This document shows positions 1 through 10,134 of a stretch of 64,000 bases of DNA, piece by piece. Each line of letters begins with the position of its first letter. Within the stretch, counting starts at the first letter, position 1. Under the pieces are notes generated by a model. That model ran no database searches. It was not told the origin of the DNA and was given only the letters and a program-made list of their open reading frames with translations. The position numbers were made by a program, and so were the translations under genes. Source of the stretch: Acinetobacter sp. ANC 4169 (GTDB lineage: Bacteria; Pseudomonadota; Gammaproteobacteria; Pseudomonadales; Moraxellaceae); contig NZ_NEGE01000002.1 in the NCBI RefSeq assembly GCF_002135355.1, positions 186,001 to 250,000 on the forward strand, read 5' to 3'.

Positions 1-2
1 AA

Positions 3-1355
3 TCTGGAAACTGTATGGCCTTGGTGATTCTCTCACCTGAGCAATGGCAACGACATGATGATAGTCCTGCCAAGCAAATTTTTTATTTGCGCCAACTGGA
101 AACTCTAAAATCCCAGCTCAATCAACTGAATATCCCCCTGCTCATCAAACAGATTCCCTTATGGGATGATGTCCCTCATCAATTGCTGCAACTTTGCCAG
201 CAACTCAGCATTAATGCTGTACATGCCAATATCGAAATTGGAGTGAATGAATTAAAGCGTGATGCCCAGACCCAAAAAAAACTGGAAAAACATCAGATCT
301 CCCTTGAGCTTTATCATGACCAGACGATTTTTCCCGTCGGTTCGATCTGCAATAAATCTCACCAGCCTTATCAAGTGTTTAGTGCTTTTAAAAAGCGCTG
401 CTATGAACTTCTTAGCATCAGCCTGCCGCAATGTTATCCAGCAGTCGCACAGCAAGAAAAAATACAGCTGGACTTTGATTTGGGTCATGCGCTCATTAGC
501 GCATCAACATCTATGCAAAGTCCTGACACAGATCAGTTACAGCAACTTTGGCCAGTAACCAAAGACTATGCATTAGAAGTGCTGGACAATTTTATCGATG
601 CTAAAATAGAGCATTATCAACAGGAGCGGGATTTCCCTCACCTCAATTCCACCAGCCAGCTGTCGCCTTATTTGAATATTGGTGCGGTTTCAATCCGGCA
701 GTGTTTACAGGCTATCTTTAGAAAGCAAGCAGGCTATTTCCATATCGACAATCTGGGACAGCAAACCTGGCTGGATGAATTGCTGTGGCGAGAATTTTAT
801 CAACATATTCTTTATCAATTTCCTGCCGTTTCCAAACATCAACCGTTTAAGATCAATACTCAAAAGATTGAATGGCGAAATTCAGAGCAAGACCTGATTG
901 CCTGGCAGCAAGGCCAAACCGGTATTCCGATTGTAGATGCGGGTATGCACCAGTTACTGCAAACCGGCTGGATGCATAATCGGGTACGCATGATTACTGC
1001 AATGTTTTTGACCAAGAACCTGCTGATTGATTGGCGTCTGGGTGAAAAATGGTTTATGCAGCATTTAATTGATGGCAATTTGGCAGCCAATAATGGCGGT
1101 TGGCAATGGTGTGCTTCAACGGGAACAGATTCGGTGCCCTATTTTCGGATTTTCAACCCGGTAAATCAATCGCAAAAATTTGATAAAAATGGCGATTATA
1201 TCCGTAAATGGGTACCGGAACTGGCGCATCTGGATGCAAAAAAAATTCATGAACCTTATGCTTTTGAACCAGCTCAAGCATTACATTACCCACGTCCCAT
1301 TGTGGATTTAAGCTTATCGCGCAAACGTGCCATAGAGGCATTTAAGGCGATATAA
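3..1355 (+). CDS. phrB: Deoxyribodipyrimidine photolyase, 5' end outside window
   Basis: Class I CPD photolyase: a flavoenzyme that splits UV-induced pyrimidine dimers in DNA using light. The reading frame is open from base 3, ahead of the first ATG at 15. By family alignment the text before that ATG corresponds to roughly residue 35 of a ~480-residue protein, so the true start lies upstream of the window and the ATG at 15 is internal. Visible parts are the end of the N-terminal Rossmann (antenna) domain and the whole FAD-binding domain: the WRE/DEL segment near visible residue 255, NRVRM near 320, and the diagnostic WQWCASTGTD...YFRIFNP block near 362-380. Transcribed alone; no co-directional gene follows closely. 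Confidence 0.95.
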   Translation, partial: SGNCMALVILSPEQWQRHDDSPAKQIFYLRQLETLKSQLNQLNIPLLIKQIPLWDDVPHQLLQLCQQLSINAVHANIEIGVNELKRDAQTQKKLEKHQISLELYHDQTIFPVGSICNKSHQPYQVFSAFKKRCYELLSISLPQCYPAVAQQEKIQLDFDLGHALISASTSMQSPDTDQLQQLWPVTKDYALEVLDNFIDAKIEHYQQERDFPHLNSTSQLSPYLNIGAVSIRQCLQAIFRKQAGYFHIDNLGQQTWLDELLWREFYQHILYQFPAVSKHQPFKINTQKIEWRNSEQDLIAWQQGQTGIPIVDAGMHQLLQTGWMHNRVRMITAMFLTKNLLIDWRLGEKWFMQHLIDGNLAANNGGWQWCASTGTDSVPYFRIFNPVNQSQKFDKNGDYIRKWVPELAHLDAKKIHEPYAFEPAQALHYPRPIVDLSLSRKRAIEAFKAI

Positions 1356-1724
1356 CTTTAGCTATCAATCATGAGTTCCCTTCCAAACCAGGCTAAGTCA
1401 AAATTCACTGAAATCCCTCCAGCTTTTGACTTGGCTCAATTCATCTAGATATCGCTTGAATAAGACCAAGCAAATTCAAAATCAATATTCTAGTCGTGAT
1501 TGTTTTCATTGATAAATAAAATTGACTTGAATAAATTATTCCATAAATTTAAATCATTTTTCTTTTCGTTAATTAAAAGGTAATCATTATTACTTACCAA
1601 TAAATTGAAATTGTACTAATGTTCCAGCTTTAGATTAATTTCAAATATGAGTTATTTTTTTAATTTTTAAAAGATATATAAATATGTCTTTGTATTTTAT
1701 TTCTAATATTTTACCAAAATGAGA
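1356..1724. other. AT-rich intergenic stretch with one hairpin
   Basis: No gene seen. An imperfect inverted repeat (arms 1392-1403 and 1424-1435, 11 of 12 positions pair) lies just after the photolyase stop. It has no T-run on either strand, so it may be a weak terminator or just a folded 3' end. The rest is low-complexity A/T sequence. Confidence 0.4.
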
Positions 1725-1985
1725 TCAATATAATGGTTGGGTTTTTCTTTTAAATTTAAAGAATTGTTTCTCTTTCATTACCTCGAAAATTTTTCCTGTT
1801 CCAGGATGAATAAAAGTATTATTTTCATTTAAATTAATCACCTTTTCCGTGATCACAATTTTAGGTAAGGGCAACCAGATCAATCCCTCGGGGTTTAAAA
1901 TCTTTTCAAAAACCTGCTCTACAATTATTTTAGTGCCACATGCACTTTTCGCACTCACCTCTTTTAGAATCAAAATTTTAGCCAT
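1725..1985 (-). CDS. Hypothetical protein, 86 aa
   Basis: Not recognised. A small protein opening with a short hydrophobic stretch (MAKILILKEV) and ending in a Lys/Phe-rich basic tail. There is no obvious signal peptide or membrane helix. The ATG has a plausible GAG-type ribosome-binding site about 9 bases upstream and codon use does not look random. It sits alone in an AT-rich region with the next gene on the same strand 320 bases away. It could be a lineage-specific Acinetobacter protein; a spurious reading frame cannot be excluded. Confidence 0.45.
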   Translation of the reverse strand: MAKILILKEVSAKSACGTKIIVEQVFEKILNPEGLIWLPLPKIVITEKVINLNENNTFIHPGTGKIFEVMKEKQFFKFKRKTQPLY

Positions 1986-2305
1986 TTTTTTTGCTCTTAT
2001 TATGATTAAGCCTAATAAATTATAGAAGAGCAGCTTTTAAAGGTGTTAAATTTATGTCTATATATGTGTTTAATTATATCTTTAGGTAAATATTTTTAAA
2101 TTAGCTCCAAAATATTTTTTATTTACAGAGCATTTTTATTCATAATTATCCAATAAAATCAATAATATGGTCACCTTCAAACCATTCAGTTTTAAAACAC
2201 CGTACATATTGAAATAATTTAAAATAATCCTATTTATTTAGGCCTTGAAATAAGATTCTGATCTGATCAGAACCTTATAAAATAATCTCTTAAATAGCTT
2301 TTTTA
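1986..2305. other. AT-rich spacer
   Basis: About 320 bases of A/T-rich sequence between two small minus-strand genes. I see no gene, repeat or clear terminator; it presumably carries the promoter of the 86-aa gene. Confidence 0.4.
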
Positions 2306-2575
2306 CTAACGATGCAGCTGCTTATAGGCCCAGCTAAGAAATTCATTTTTATTTTTTAAGGAAGGTGCCAGTTGAATATTCACGATATTTCGGCTTCCAA
2401 ATTTACCAATAATTTTAGAAGGTGAATCCAGTCTTATGCCTTTTTGATCATCTTCATGAATAACCGAAAAAAAATCCAACATGAGATCAAGTTCACCTTT
2501 GCTTTGAAATCCTGGTCGCTCAGCGATAAAATTATAAACTTGCTGCAACATCTGAAAATTAGCAGTATTTTTCAT
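2306..2575 (-). CDS. Hypothetical protein, 89 aa
   Basis: Not recognised. I chose the ATG at 2575; the frame also extends two codons further to a TTG at 2581. The protein is soluble-looking and mixed charge, with amphipathic segments (YNFIAERPGF, ELDLMLDFFSVI) and a basic C-terminus ending KQLHR. No signal peptide or membrane segment. It lies alone in an AT-rich region, and its composition (many charged residues, few rare-codon runs) supports real coding. No function is inferred. Confidence 0.5.
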   Translation of the reverse strand: MKNTANFQMLQQVYNFIAERPGFQSKGELDLMLDFFSVIHEDDQKGIRLDSPSKIIGKFGSRNIVNIQLAPSLKNKNEFLSWAYKQLHR

Positions 2576-2581
2576 TTCCAA

Positions 2582-3111
2582 TATTCCAGAAAGTATCTAA
2601 TTAACTTTAAATATAACTTGAAATAATGTGTAAATTAATTAGATTATTTGTTATTCAATTGTTAATTATTATTTTGTAAAAATAAATATTTATATTCAAT
2701 CAATTATTTCTCAAAGCTTGATATAAGCTGGTTTTAATTAAAATATATGCTTACATTTTTAATATTAATTTTATAATTTTTTATATAATAAATAAGCTAA
2801 CTGACTGATGTTAAAGCATGGAATTTTTTTAATTCATTGGAGTTTATTCTGATGCTTTTGACAGTTTTCATCGCTAGTATAGAAACAAAGAATTTTCTCC
2901 CTGATACTTTACAAAGCCTTCTAGCACCAGACATACACTGTATTGATGAATTTACACTTTATTCTTTGTTGTTTGACATCAATAGCTTCAGCTATCGAAT
3001 TGTATGTTTTACTGAATGAAACAAGTTTTTAGATATCACTTTGATTATTATTTATAATATTAAAGTTCCAATAAAATTAAGCCTAATTGACATTCACTCA
3101 AGGAAATTCGC
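2582..3111. other. AT-rich spacer with a doubtful small ORF
   Basis: A very A/T-rich 530-base gap. The only coding candidate is an ATG at 2852 running to 3019 (55 codons) preceded by GGAG nine bases upstream. Its product starts with a hydrophobic stretch but resembles nothing I know, so I do not call it as a gene. The promoter of the ABC transporter must lie in the last ~100 bases. Confidence 0.35.
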
Positions 3112-4965
3112 ATGCTGCAGTGGTTTGAAAAACTCGTCGATCCTTATCCATCCAAAGGTTTAAACGAACCACTCCCTACCCGCTTTTTCCCTTTTGTCTG
3201 GCAAGCAGCCCAAGGTGTACGCCCTTACTTATTGTTGCTGGTACTGTTTACCGCAGCTGCTGCAAGTTTTGAAGCCTTCCTTTATTCCAAAATCGGCGAT
3301 TTGGTCAACTGGCTAAGCAAAAGCCAACCTGACACTTTTTTAGCTCAACATAGCCAAAATCTTACAATCCTGAGCTGCATTTTACTGGCCAATATTCTAT
3401 TTGCCAGCATGCAATCGATTATTAAACATCAAATTTTATACAGTACTTTTCCCATGCGTTTACGCTGGCGTTTCCATAATTTACTGTTACAGCAAAGCCT
3501 GGATTTTTTCCATAACGACTTTGCCGGGCGTTTGTCTGCCAAAGTGATGCAGACCTCACTGGCAGTACGTGAATTCTGGGTGATTTTAGGCGATATGCTG
3601 GCCTATGTTCTGATCTACTTTGCCACTATTAGTCTGGTACTGGCAGCGATTTCTCCCTTGCTGATTGTGCCACTAATGCTTTGGCTGGTGCTGTTTATTG
3701 CTGCGGCCTGCTTTTTTATTCCACGTTTAAGCCAGATTTCGAGTAAGCAAGCCGATGCCCGTGCAGTCATGACCGGTCGTGTGACCGATGCCTATACCAA
3801 TATTCAAACCGTCAAGCTATTTGCCCATGCTGGCCGTGAAAGCCACTATGCCAAAGAGTCGATGCAAGGCTTCATGGTCACGGTATATAAGCAAATGCGC
3901 CTGGGCGTGCAGTATGAAATCAGCATTAATTTGCTCAGCGTGGTTTTATATGGTGGTGTTTTAGGTACCGCAATTTGGCTCTGGATTAACGGTCAGGCTG
4001 AACTCGGTATTATTGCCGCAACTACAGCCATGATCTTAAAACTTAACAGTATTGCCGAATTTATGATGTGGCAGTCATCCGCACTGTTTGAAAATGTCGG
4101 TACCATTCAAGATGGTATGAAAACCATGGGGCGTCCGATTCACATTCAGGACAAACCTGATGCGCAACCCTTGCAGTTACAGCATGGTGAAATCAAATTT
4201 GAAGATGTCAGCTTTGCTTATCAGAATAAAAATGTGATTGATCATTTTAATTTAACCATTAAACCGGGTGAGAAAATTGGCATTGTCGGCCGCTCCGGTG
4301 CGGGAAAGTCCACGCTGATTCAACTGTTACTGCATTTTTACGATATCAACCAAGGTCGTATTTCGATCGATGGTCAAAACATTCAAGATGTAACTCAGGA
4401 CAGCTTGCGTAAAAGCATTGCTTTTGTGACTCAGGATACCTCCTTGTTACACCGTACTGTGGCTGAAAATATTAAATATGGTCGCCCTAATGCAACCGAT
4501 GAAGAGATGTTTGAAGCCGTACGCAAAGCCAAGGCGGAAGATTTTATTCCACAGCTCACCGACTTGCGCGGCAAATCCGGTTACGAAGCCTATGTTGGCG
4601 AACGCGGCGTCAAACTGTCAGGTGGTCAACGCCAGCGTATTGCCATTGCCCGGGTGTTTTTAAAAGATGCACCGATCCTGATTTTAGATGAAGCCACCAG
4701 TGCCTTAGATTCTGAAGTTGAAGCCGCGATTCAATCCAGTCTGGATGACTTGATGGAAGGCAAAACCGTGATTGCCATTGCGCACCGATTGTCCACCATT
4801 GCCCAAATGGACCGTTTGATTGTACTGGATGAAGGCAGCATTGTAGAGCAAGGTACGCATGATGAACTGGTTGCATTAGGCGGTATTTATGCACATTTGT
4901 GGCAAAGACAAAGTGGCAGTTTTTTGATAGAACAACAGGCATTGAAGAAAAAGGAATTGCATTAA
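3112..4965 (+). CDS. ABC exporter, fused membrane and ATPase domains
   Basis: A 617-residue half-transporter of the type IV ABC exporter fold (MsbA/LmrA-like). The N-terminal transmembrane domain occupies roughly residues 30-330 with about six helices. The ATPase domain follows: Walker A GRSGAGKST near 392, signature LSGGQRQR near 501, Walker B ILILDEATSALD near 522, and the switch histidine in AIAHRLS near 550. It should act as a homodimer in the inner membrane; the substrate cannot be told from sequence. AGGA lies about 8 bases before the ATG. The stop codon shares one base with the next start (TAATG), so it is probably translationally coupled to the dehydratase gene. Confidence 0.9.
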   Translation: MLQWFEKLVDPYPSKGLNEPLPTRFFPFVWQAAQGVRPYLLLLVLFTAAAASFEAFLYSKIGDLVNWLSKSQPDTFLAQHSQNLTILSCILLANILFASMQSIIKHQILYSTFPMRLRWRFHNLLLQQSLDFFHNDFAGRLSAKVMQTSLAVREFWVILGDMLAYVLIYFATISLVLAAISPLLIVPLMLWLVLFIAAACFFIPRLSQISSKQADARAVMTGRVTDAYTNIQTVKLFAHAGRESHYAKESMQGFMVTVYKQMRLGVQYEISINLLSVVLYGGVLGTAIWLWINGQAELGIIAATTAMILKLNSIAEFMMWQSSALFENVGTIQDGMKTMGRPIHIQDKPDAQPLQLQHGEIKFEDVSFAYQNKNVIDHFNLTIKPGEKIGIVGRSGAGKSTLIQLLLHFYDINQGRISIDGQNIQDVTQDSLRKSIAFVTQDTSLLHRTVAENIKYGRPNATDEEMFEAVRKAKAEDFIPQLTDLRGKSGYEAYVGERGVKLSGGQRQRIAIARVFLKDAPILILDEATSALDSEVEAAIQSSLDDLMEGKTVIAIAHRLSTIAQMDRLIVLDEGSIVEQGTHDELVALGGIYAHLWQRQSGSFLIEQQALKKKELH

Positions 4966-5414
4966 TGCTGTATTTAGAAGATATAAAAGTGGGTGATCGT
5001 TTCATTAGCCGTGAATATGAAATGACCTTAGAAGAAATTAAACAGTTTGCCCATGCTTATGATCCGCAAGTTTTTCATACCGATGAACATCAGGCCAAAG
5101 CGCATCCTGTTTTTCACGGAATAGCAGCCAGTGGCTGGCACACCTGTGCAGTGACCATGCGTTTATGGACCGAATGTTTTCCAGTCGCTTACGGCCTGAT
5201 TGGTTCGGAATCCAGTCTGCGCTGGCCACGCCCGACCCGTCCTGGCGATAAGATTCATGTTGAAGTCGAAATTGTGGCAATTACGCCATCAAAAAGTAAG
5301 ACTGACCGCGCTATAGTGAGTTATGTGACCCAGGCATTCAATCAGAATCATGATGTGTTACTTATTTCCACCACTAAAATTTTGGTCTTCAAAAAAGACT
5401 ATCAGCCTGAATAA
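4965..5414 (+). CDS. MaoC-like (R)-hydratase family protein
   Basis: A 149-residue hot-dog-fold protein of the MaoC dehydratase family, which hydrate or dehydrate acyl-CoA enoyl intermediates. The family's hydratase-2 motif is visible: FAHAYDPQVFHTDEHQA near residues 25-40, then HPVFHGIAASGWHT. It has the short single-domain length. I place the start at the ATG overlapping the transporter stop rather than 22 codons upstream, because the family N-terminus (YLEDIKVGDRF) begins there. Coupling to an ABC exporter is unusual, and the physiological acyl substrate is unknown. Confidence 0.85.
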   Translation: MLYLEDIKVGDRFISREYEMTLEEIKQFAHAYDPQVFHTDEHQAKAHPVFHGIAASGWHTCAVTMRLWTECFPVAYGLIGSESSLRWPRPTRPGDKIHVEVEIVAITPSKSKTDRAIVSYVTQAFNQNHDVLLISTTKILVFKKDYQPE

Positions 5415-5522
5415 TGTGCAGGCTTTAAAAATATTGTTGAACAATTTTAATAGGATAGTCTTCCAATTCGTGCCAATATGGCACTTACAAATAGAAAAAC
5501 GAATGAATGCAATGGATGGCGC

Positions 5523-6551
5523 ATGAAAACGATTTCTCCAAGACAGGATCAAGGAATACCCGGCGTTTATGGCCTGCTGCTATTAGATGTGGTCTCCCGC
5601 TGGGGCTACACTGCTGAAGCACTATTTACACCTTTTCACTTAAATAGTGAACAATTGGCAGATCCCAACTTTCGTATTCCGACCCCAATTGCCAATGAGC
5701 TGGTCAAACATGCACTACGCCTAACAGGTGAACCGACCTTGGGTTTCCACTTGGGTACCCAAATGCGTATCTCGATTCATGGCTTTATTGGCTATGCCAT
5801 TATGACGGCGCATGATATTACCGATGCCCTGATTCTGGCCAACCGATTTATTCAGCTACGTCTGCCTTTTTTACAGCTTTATTTTTCCACTTTTGGTGAA
5901 AAAGCCACGCTGCAATTGCAATGTGACTTTGACATTGAACCATTACGCACTGAAATCGCCATCGCCCTGACCTTTGGTATTATCACCATGGCCAAAGCCC
6001 TGACAGGTTGTGAAGATCTGTCTGGGGAAATTGATTTTGATTTTCCGAAACCTGCCGGTTTTGAACGCTATATGGCGAAATTCCCGTCGCATCAGTTCCG
6101 TTTTGAACAGCCGCACCTGTTAAGCAGTTTTGATAAAAAATATCTGGGGTTAAAGATGGTCAATGCGGACCCGATTGCCAGCCAGATTGCGATTAACCAA
6201 TGTGAATCGGAACTATCTGCACTGGGTGAACGCCGCCGCTTGGCCATGCGGGTACGTGATATTTTGACCAAGTCGGAGCAGCATTATTTAAGCATCGAAA
6301 ATGTTGCAGATCGGCTGCATATGTCGGATCGTACTTTAAAGCGTCAACTGGCAGCTGAAGGCACCTCCTTTTCCACTTTGGTGGATGAAGTACGCTATCG
6401 TCATGCAACTTCCCTGCTTTCACGTACCGATTACACCCTGGAACAGATTGCCGATGAAATTGGTTATAGCGATGTGGCCAATTTCAGCCGTGCATTTAAA
6501 CGCTGGAGTGGTCGCAGCCCAAGCAATTGGCGCAAAGATCCGTATTTATAA
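5523..6551 (+). CDS. AraC-family regulator with arabinose-binding-type N-domain
   Basis: A 342-residue transcription factor. Residues ~15-200 match the AraC-type N-terminal domain found in OruR/ArgR-like and lipase regulators; the last ~100 residues form two helix-turn-helix units ([24 protein letters not shown], then [25 protein letters not shown]). I start at the ATG before KTISPRQDQ; the frame extends 15 codons further up, but that text looks like leader. It is followed by gcvH after 71 bases. Its position next to the dehydratase suggests control of a lipid or amino acid pathway, which is inference only. Confidence 0.85.
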   Translation: MKTISPRQDQGIPGVYGLLLLDVVSRWGYTAEALFTPFHLNSEQLADPNFRIPTPIANELVKHALRLTGEPTLGFHLGTQMRISIHGFIGYAIMTAHDITDALILANRFIQLRLPFLQLYFSTFGEKATLQLQCDFDIEPLRTEIAIALTFGIITMAKALTGCEDLSGEIDFDFPKPAGFERYMAKFPSHQFRFEQPHLLSSFDKKYLGLKMVNADPIASQIAINQCESELSALGERRRLAMRVRDILTKSEQHYLSIENVADRLHMSDRTLKRQLAAEGTSFSTLVDEVRYRHATSLLSRTDYTLEQIADEIGYSDVANFSRAFKRWSGRSPSNWRKDPYL

Positions 6552-6622
6552 ACTTTTGTTTTTATCAAAAAACATGTATAAAACATGGCAAAAATGATTT
6601 GAATATTTTAAAGGAGTCATCA

Positions 6623-6997
6623 ATGAATCACCCTTCAGAATTAAAGTACGCCACTACTCACGAATGGGTCAAAATTGAAGGTGATCTTGTTGTTACCGGT
6701 ATTTCCGACCATGCTCAAGATGCTTTAGGTGATCTGGTCTATGTAGAAGCACCAGAAGTGGGTCAGCAAATCACTGCCGGTGAACAGGCAGGCGTGGTCG
6801 AATCAGTTAAAACAGCATCTGATATTCATGCGCCTGTTTCAGGTGAAGTGGTTGAAGTGAACTCGGCACTTGAAGATGATCCTGATTTTGTCAATGATGA
6901 CCCTTATGGCAAGGGTTGGATTTATAAAATTAAGCCAGACAATATGGCAGATATAGAAAAATTACTTTCAAGCAGTGAATACGAAGCAGGTTTATAA
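6623..6997 (+). CDS. gcvH: Glycine cleavage system H protein
   Basis: A 124-residue lipoyl carrier of the glycine cleavage system: it shuttles the aminomethyl group between the P, T and L proteins in the cytoplasm. The lipoyl attachment site is in ESVKTASD with the modified lysine at residue 63. Length and fold are standard. AAGGAG lies 7 bases before the chosen ATG; an in-frame ATG 32 codons upstream is ignored because it has no family match. gcvT and gcvP are not adjacent, so this is a stand-alone copy. A strong terminator follows. I see no glycine riboswitch in the short upstream gap. Confidence 0.97.
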   Translation: MNHPSELKYATTHEWVKIEGDLVVTGISDHAQDALGDLVYVEAPEVGQQITAGEQAGVVESVKTASDIHAPVSGEVVEVNSALEDDPDFVNDDPYGKGWIYKIKPDNMADIEKLLSSSEYEAGL

Positions 6998-7011
6998 TCC
7001 TGTTTTAGATA

Positions 7012-7040
7012 AAAAAATCAGCCTTAGAGGCTGATTTTTT
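7012..7040 (+). terminator. Intrinsic terminator after gcvH
   Basis: The stem AATCAGCC/GGCTGATT (arms about 7017-7024 and 7030-7037) is flanked by an A-run on the left and a T-run on the right, so it ends the gcvH transcript. Confidence 0.9.
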
Positions 7041-7283
7041 TATTTTTAAATGACTTTTAATAAAAATATCAAATGACGATATTAGATCGAATGAAAATCA
7101 CCATTTAAATTATTTATTGCAATTTATTCTTATATTACTACACTTTTCCCATATAATCGGATAATATTTAAACATCGATATAGCCTTCTGACTGATCTTA
7201 AATAATTATAACAATCCACAATAATAATGGTGGTCATAAGCCTGATAAGTCGTATATCCCATTGATACTGATTTAGGTAAATT

Positions 7284-8465
7284 ATGTCTACTGCAACTGT
7301 ACCCCAGTTATGGAATAAGTCCTTTATTCTATGTCTGGCAAATAACTTATTCTTATTTATATTTTATTTTGCTCAAACCACCATCTTGCCGATTTATATT
7401 CTTAACGAGTTGCATGGTACTTTGGCACAAGCAGGTTTAGCCATGACCCTGTTTATGGCATCTGCCATTGCAGTAAGGCCTTTTAGTGGTTTGATTGTTG
7501 AAAAAATTGGGGTAAAAAAAGCCCTTTATATCTCTGAAGCCTTGTTCTGCCTATTTTGTCTGACCTATATGCTGGCAGACAATTTAACTTTATTGCTGTG
7601 CATTCGTTTTTTACACGGGATCTGGTTTAGTATTTTAACTACGGTCATTGTTCCGATTGTCAATGACTTTATCCCGGCTGAACGTAAAGGCGAAGGTATG
7701 GGATATTTCCTCACGTCGATAAATTTAGGCATTGTGCTTGGGCCGCTGATTGGATTAAGTTTAATTCAAGCCCTGCCTTATATCACCATCTCTGCTATTT
7801 TAGCGGCATTTGTGCTCCTGGGCTTTATGTTCTGTTTTATGATTCCACTCAAACATAAAGTCAGCCCGGTCGAAAAACCGGAAAAGCGTAAACTGAGTCT
7901 TCAGGATTTTATCGAGAAAAAGGCAGTGCCTGTTTCCATCATGGCTATGATGGTTTCATTTGCCTATGCCAGCATCATGTCGTTTATTTCAACCTTTGCC
8001 GAATCGAAGCATATGTTGTCTTATGCCAGCCTGTTTTTTGTGGTATTTGCGATTTCGATGATGATACTGCGCCCGATCACGGGAAAAATCTTTGACCGTA
8101 AAGGTGCGAATTATGTGGTTTACCCAGCCTTAGCCTTGTTTGCATTAGGTTTACTGGTGCTTAGTCAAATTGATAGCGTACCCGGATTTATGTTTGCTGC
8201 TGTACTGATTGGGATGGGATTTGGTTCTGCCCAACCTTGTCTGCAAACCATTTCCATCCAACGATCTGAGAAACATAGAATTGGTCATGCGACCTCAACC
8301 TACTTTACCTGTTATGACATAGGTATTGCGCTGGGATCGTTGATTTTAGGTATTGTAATTGCTCATTTTGACTATAGTATTGCTTATATGCTGTGTGCAG
8401 GGATGATTATTTTAAGCCTGCTTTTCTATAATCTGGTGGTCGATAAACCAGCAGTGACTGACTAA
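7284..8465 (+). CDS. MFS transporter (DHA1-type)
   Basis: A 393-residue major facilitator with about twelve membrane helices. The conserved loop 2-3 motif is recognisable (GLIVEKIGVKKAL near residue 72), as is the loop 4-5 motif RKGEGMGYF near 135. It is clearly related to the MFS protein at 34308-35513, which carries RRGEGIGYY in the same place, so the two are paralogues. It probably exports a small organic molecule; the substrate is unknown. It stands alone, with a 243-base promoter region upstream of gcvH's terminator and its own terminator behind it. Confidence 0.88.
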   Translation: MSTATVPQLWNKSFILCLANNLFLFIFYFAQTTILPIYILNELHGTLAQAGLAMTLFMASAIAVRPFSGLIVEKIGVKKALYISEALFCLFCLTYMLADNLTLLLCIRFLHGIWFSILTTVIVPIVNDFIPAERKGEGMGYFLTSINLGIVLGPLIGLSLIQALPYITISAILAAFVLLGFMFCFMIPLKHKVSPVEKPEKRKLSLQDFIEKKAVPVSIMAMMVSFAYASIMSFISTFAESKHMLSYASLFFVVFAISMMILRPITGKIFDRKGANYVVYPALALFALGLLVLSQIDSVPGFMFAAVLIGMGFGSAQPCLQTISIQRSEKHRIGHATSTYFTCYDIGIALGSLILGIVIAHFDYSIAYMLCAGMIILSLLFYNLVVDKPAVTD

Positions 8466-8486
8466 AATGATCCTCGCTATGAATTT

Positions 8487-8518
8487 AAAAAAGCATGCTT
8501 TTAAACATGCTTTTTTAT
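8487..8518 (+). terminator. Intrinsic terminator after MFS gene
   Basis: A GCATG/CATGC stem inside AAAAAA and TTTTTT flanks. The symmetry lets it also serve the pilU copy converging from the minus strand. Confidence 0.85.
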
Positions 8519-8537
8519 CTATAACTTAACAGTCTGA

Positions 8538-9725
8538 TTATTCAGGAGCAGCTTCTTCGGTTTTTTCTTGACTTGCTTCTTGCACCATACTGAATCCGCT
8601 ATTTTCAGCTGGACTGGCAAGATTCTGTCGGGTACTTTTCAATTTAATCTGCAAGCGTAATTCGTTCATGGAATCGGCATTACGCAAAGCTTCTTCATAA
8701 CTGATCGAACCTTCATTATATAAATCATATAAAGCCTGATCGAAAGTTTGCATGCCCAATTCACGGGATTTTTTCATGATTTCTTTTAATTCATGAAACT
8801 GACCTTTAAGGATATTATCGCCAATCAATGGGGTATTCAGCAAAATTTCAATGGCTGCACGACGCCCGCGTCCATCCTCGGTACGCACCAAACGCTGTGA
8901 AATAATGGCTTTCATGTTGGAAGATAAGTCCATCAACAATTGGTTACGACGTTCTTCCGGGAAAAAGTTGATGATTCGATCTAGAGCCTGATTGGCATTA
9001 TTGGCGTGTAATGTCCCTAAACATAAATGCCCGGTTTCGGCAAAGGCAATGGCATGTTCCATGGTTTCGGTATCACGGATTTCACCAATTAAAATCACAT
9101 CGGGTGCCTGACGCAAGGTGTTTTTCAAGGCATTGTGCCAAGAATGACTATCCACGCCGACTTCACGATGCGTGATCATCGATTTCTTATGCTTATGCAC
9201 ATATTCAACCGGATCTTCCACCGTAATAATATGCCCGGCAGAATTTTCATTACGATGATCAATCATGGCGGCCAAAGAGGTCGATTTACCCGAGCCGGTG
9301 GCTCCTACGACCAGGACCAGTCCACGTTTTGCCATCATCACATGTTTTAAGGATTCAGGTAGCTTTAACTGGTCAAAATTTGGAATTTCTGCGGTAATGG
9401 TTCGGATCACCATTCCCACCTGTAATTGCTGCTGGAAAACATTAATGCGAAAACGCGAAACATTGGGAACGCTAATCGCGAAATTACATTCCAGCTCGGT
9501 TTCAAATTCCTGCCGCTGTTTTTCATTCATCAAACTATAGGCAAACAGCTTGGTCTTGTCGGCAGTCAATGTCTGTTGACCAATGGGTTTCATTAAACCC
9601 TGATGTTTAATGCTGGGTGGAAAATCTGCTGAAATAAATAAATCCGAGCCGCCATATTCCACCACCTTGGTCAGCATATGGAACATTATTTTACGTGCTT
9701 CTTCCAGTAATTCCGTACTATACAT
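8538..9725 (-). CDS. pilU: PilU-type twitching ATPase, copy 1
   Basis: A 395-residue hexameric ATPase of the PilT/PilU retraction family, powering type IV pilus retraction at the inner-membrane base. It has an N-terminal PAS-like domain (GGSDLFISADFPPSIK near 25-40), Walker A GATGSGKSTS at 141-150, Walker B VILIGEIRD near 210-218, the HIS-box (AETGHLCLGTLHANNA), and a variable acidic tail rich in Glu. I start at MYSTELLEEA because GGGG sits just upstream; 44 further codons in frame are not family-like. The next gene upstream encodes a close paralogue with the same N-terminus, so this is a tandem duplicate. Confidence 0.93.
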   Translation of the reverse strand: MYSTELLEEARKIMFHMLTKVVEYGGSDLFISADFPPSIKHQGLMKPIGQQTLTADKTKLFAYSLMNEKQRQEFETELECNFAISVPNVSRFRINVFQQQLQVGMVIRTITAEIPNFDQLKLPESLKHVMMAKRGLVLVVGATGSGKSTSLAAMIDHRNENSAGHIITVEDPVEYVHKHKKSMITHREVGVDSHSWHNALKNTLRQAPDVILIGEIRDTETMEHAIAFAETGHLCLGTLHANNANQALDRIINFFPEERRNQLLMDLSSNMKAIISQRLVRTEDGRGRRAAIEILLNTPLIGDNILKGQFHELKEIMKKSRELGMQTFDQALYDLYNEGSISYEEALRNADSMNELRLQIKLKSTRQNLASPAENSGFSMVQEASQEKTEEAAPE

Positions 9726-10034
9726 ATTTTCCCCGATCATGCAAAAACGCATGCATCTTAATAGCAGGCTCATGCCCATATATTTTGATTTCATTGTGCA
9801 GCGTTTTTTTTTAAGCCTCAAATAGATTTGATTTATAAAGAAAATATTTTTAGACAATTATGTGACTTAATTCAATAAAAACAAAGATAACAAGAAATAG
9901 TTAAGAATTTTAAAACCTTACTTTTAAAAAGACTTTTCATATAGGAAATAATATTCAGGAATTACGGAGATCACGGTTGAGGAAAAATTATCCCTTATCT
10001 CTCTTTTCATCCAGCATAGGAAATTAAAAATCTA

Positions 10035-10075
10035 AACAGGTAGCCGAAAGCTACTTCAGCTTTCGGCCACCTTGA
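10035..10075 (-). terminator. Hairpin after the second pilU-type gene
   Basis: A long stem around GCCGAAAGCT/AGCTTTCGGC with extra pairing outside it (GGT/ACC), lying about 60 bases past the stop of the upstream pilU copy. It lacks a clean T-run, so termination may be weak and some read-through into copy 1 is possible. Confidence 0.6.
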
Positions 10076-10134
10076 GAGATTCATCACTCAACTACGTTTC
10101 AAGCCGCATTTCAGCTTGGTCAAAGAATCATGCA

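Noticed and set aside
2852-3019. A 55-codon ORF with a fair GGAG site
   Set aside because: Composition and lack of resemblance leave it undecided; mentioned in the spacer entry but not called.
4610-5005. A 131-codon minus frame across the ABC transporter and dehydratase junction
   Set aside because: Spans two convincing genes on the other strand; no ribosome-binding site.
6552-6622. A glycine riboswitch ahead of gcvH
   Set aside because: Only 71 bases, mostly A/T, without the paired GG/CC-rich aptamer elements.
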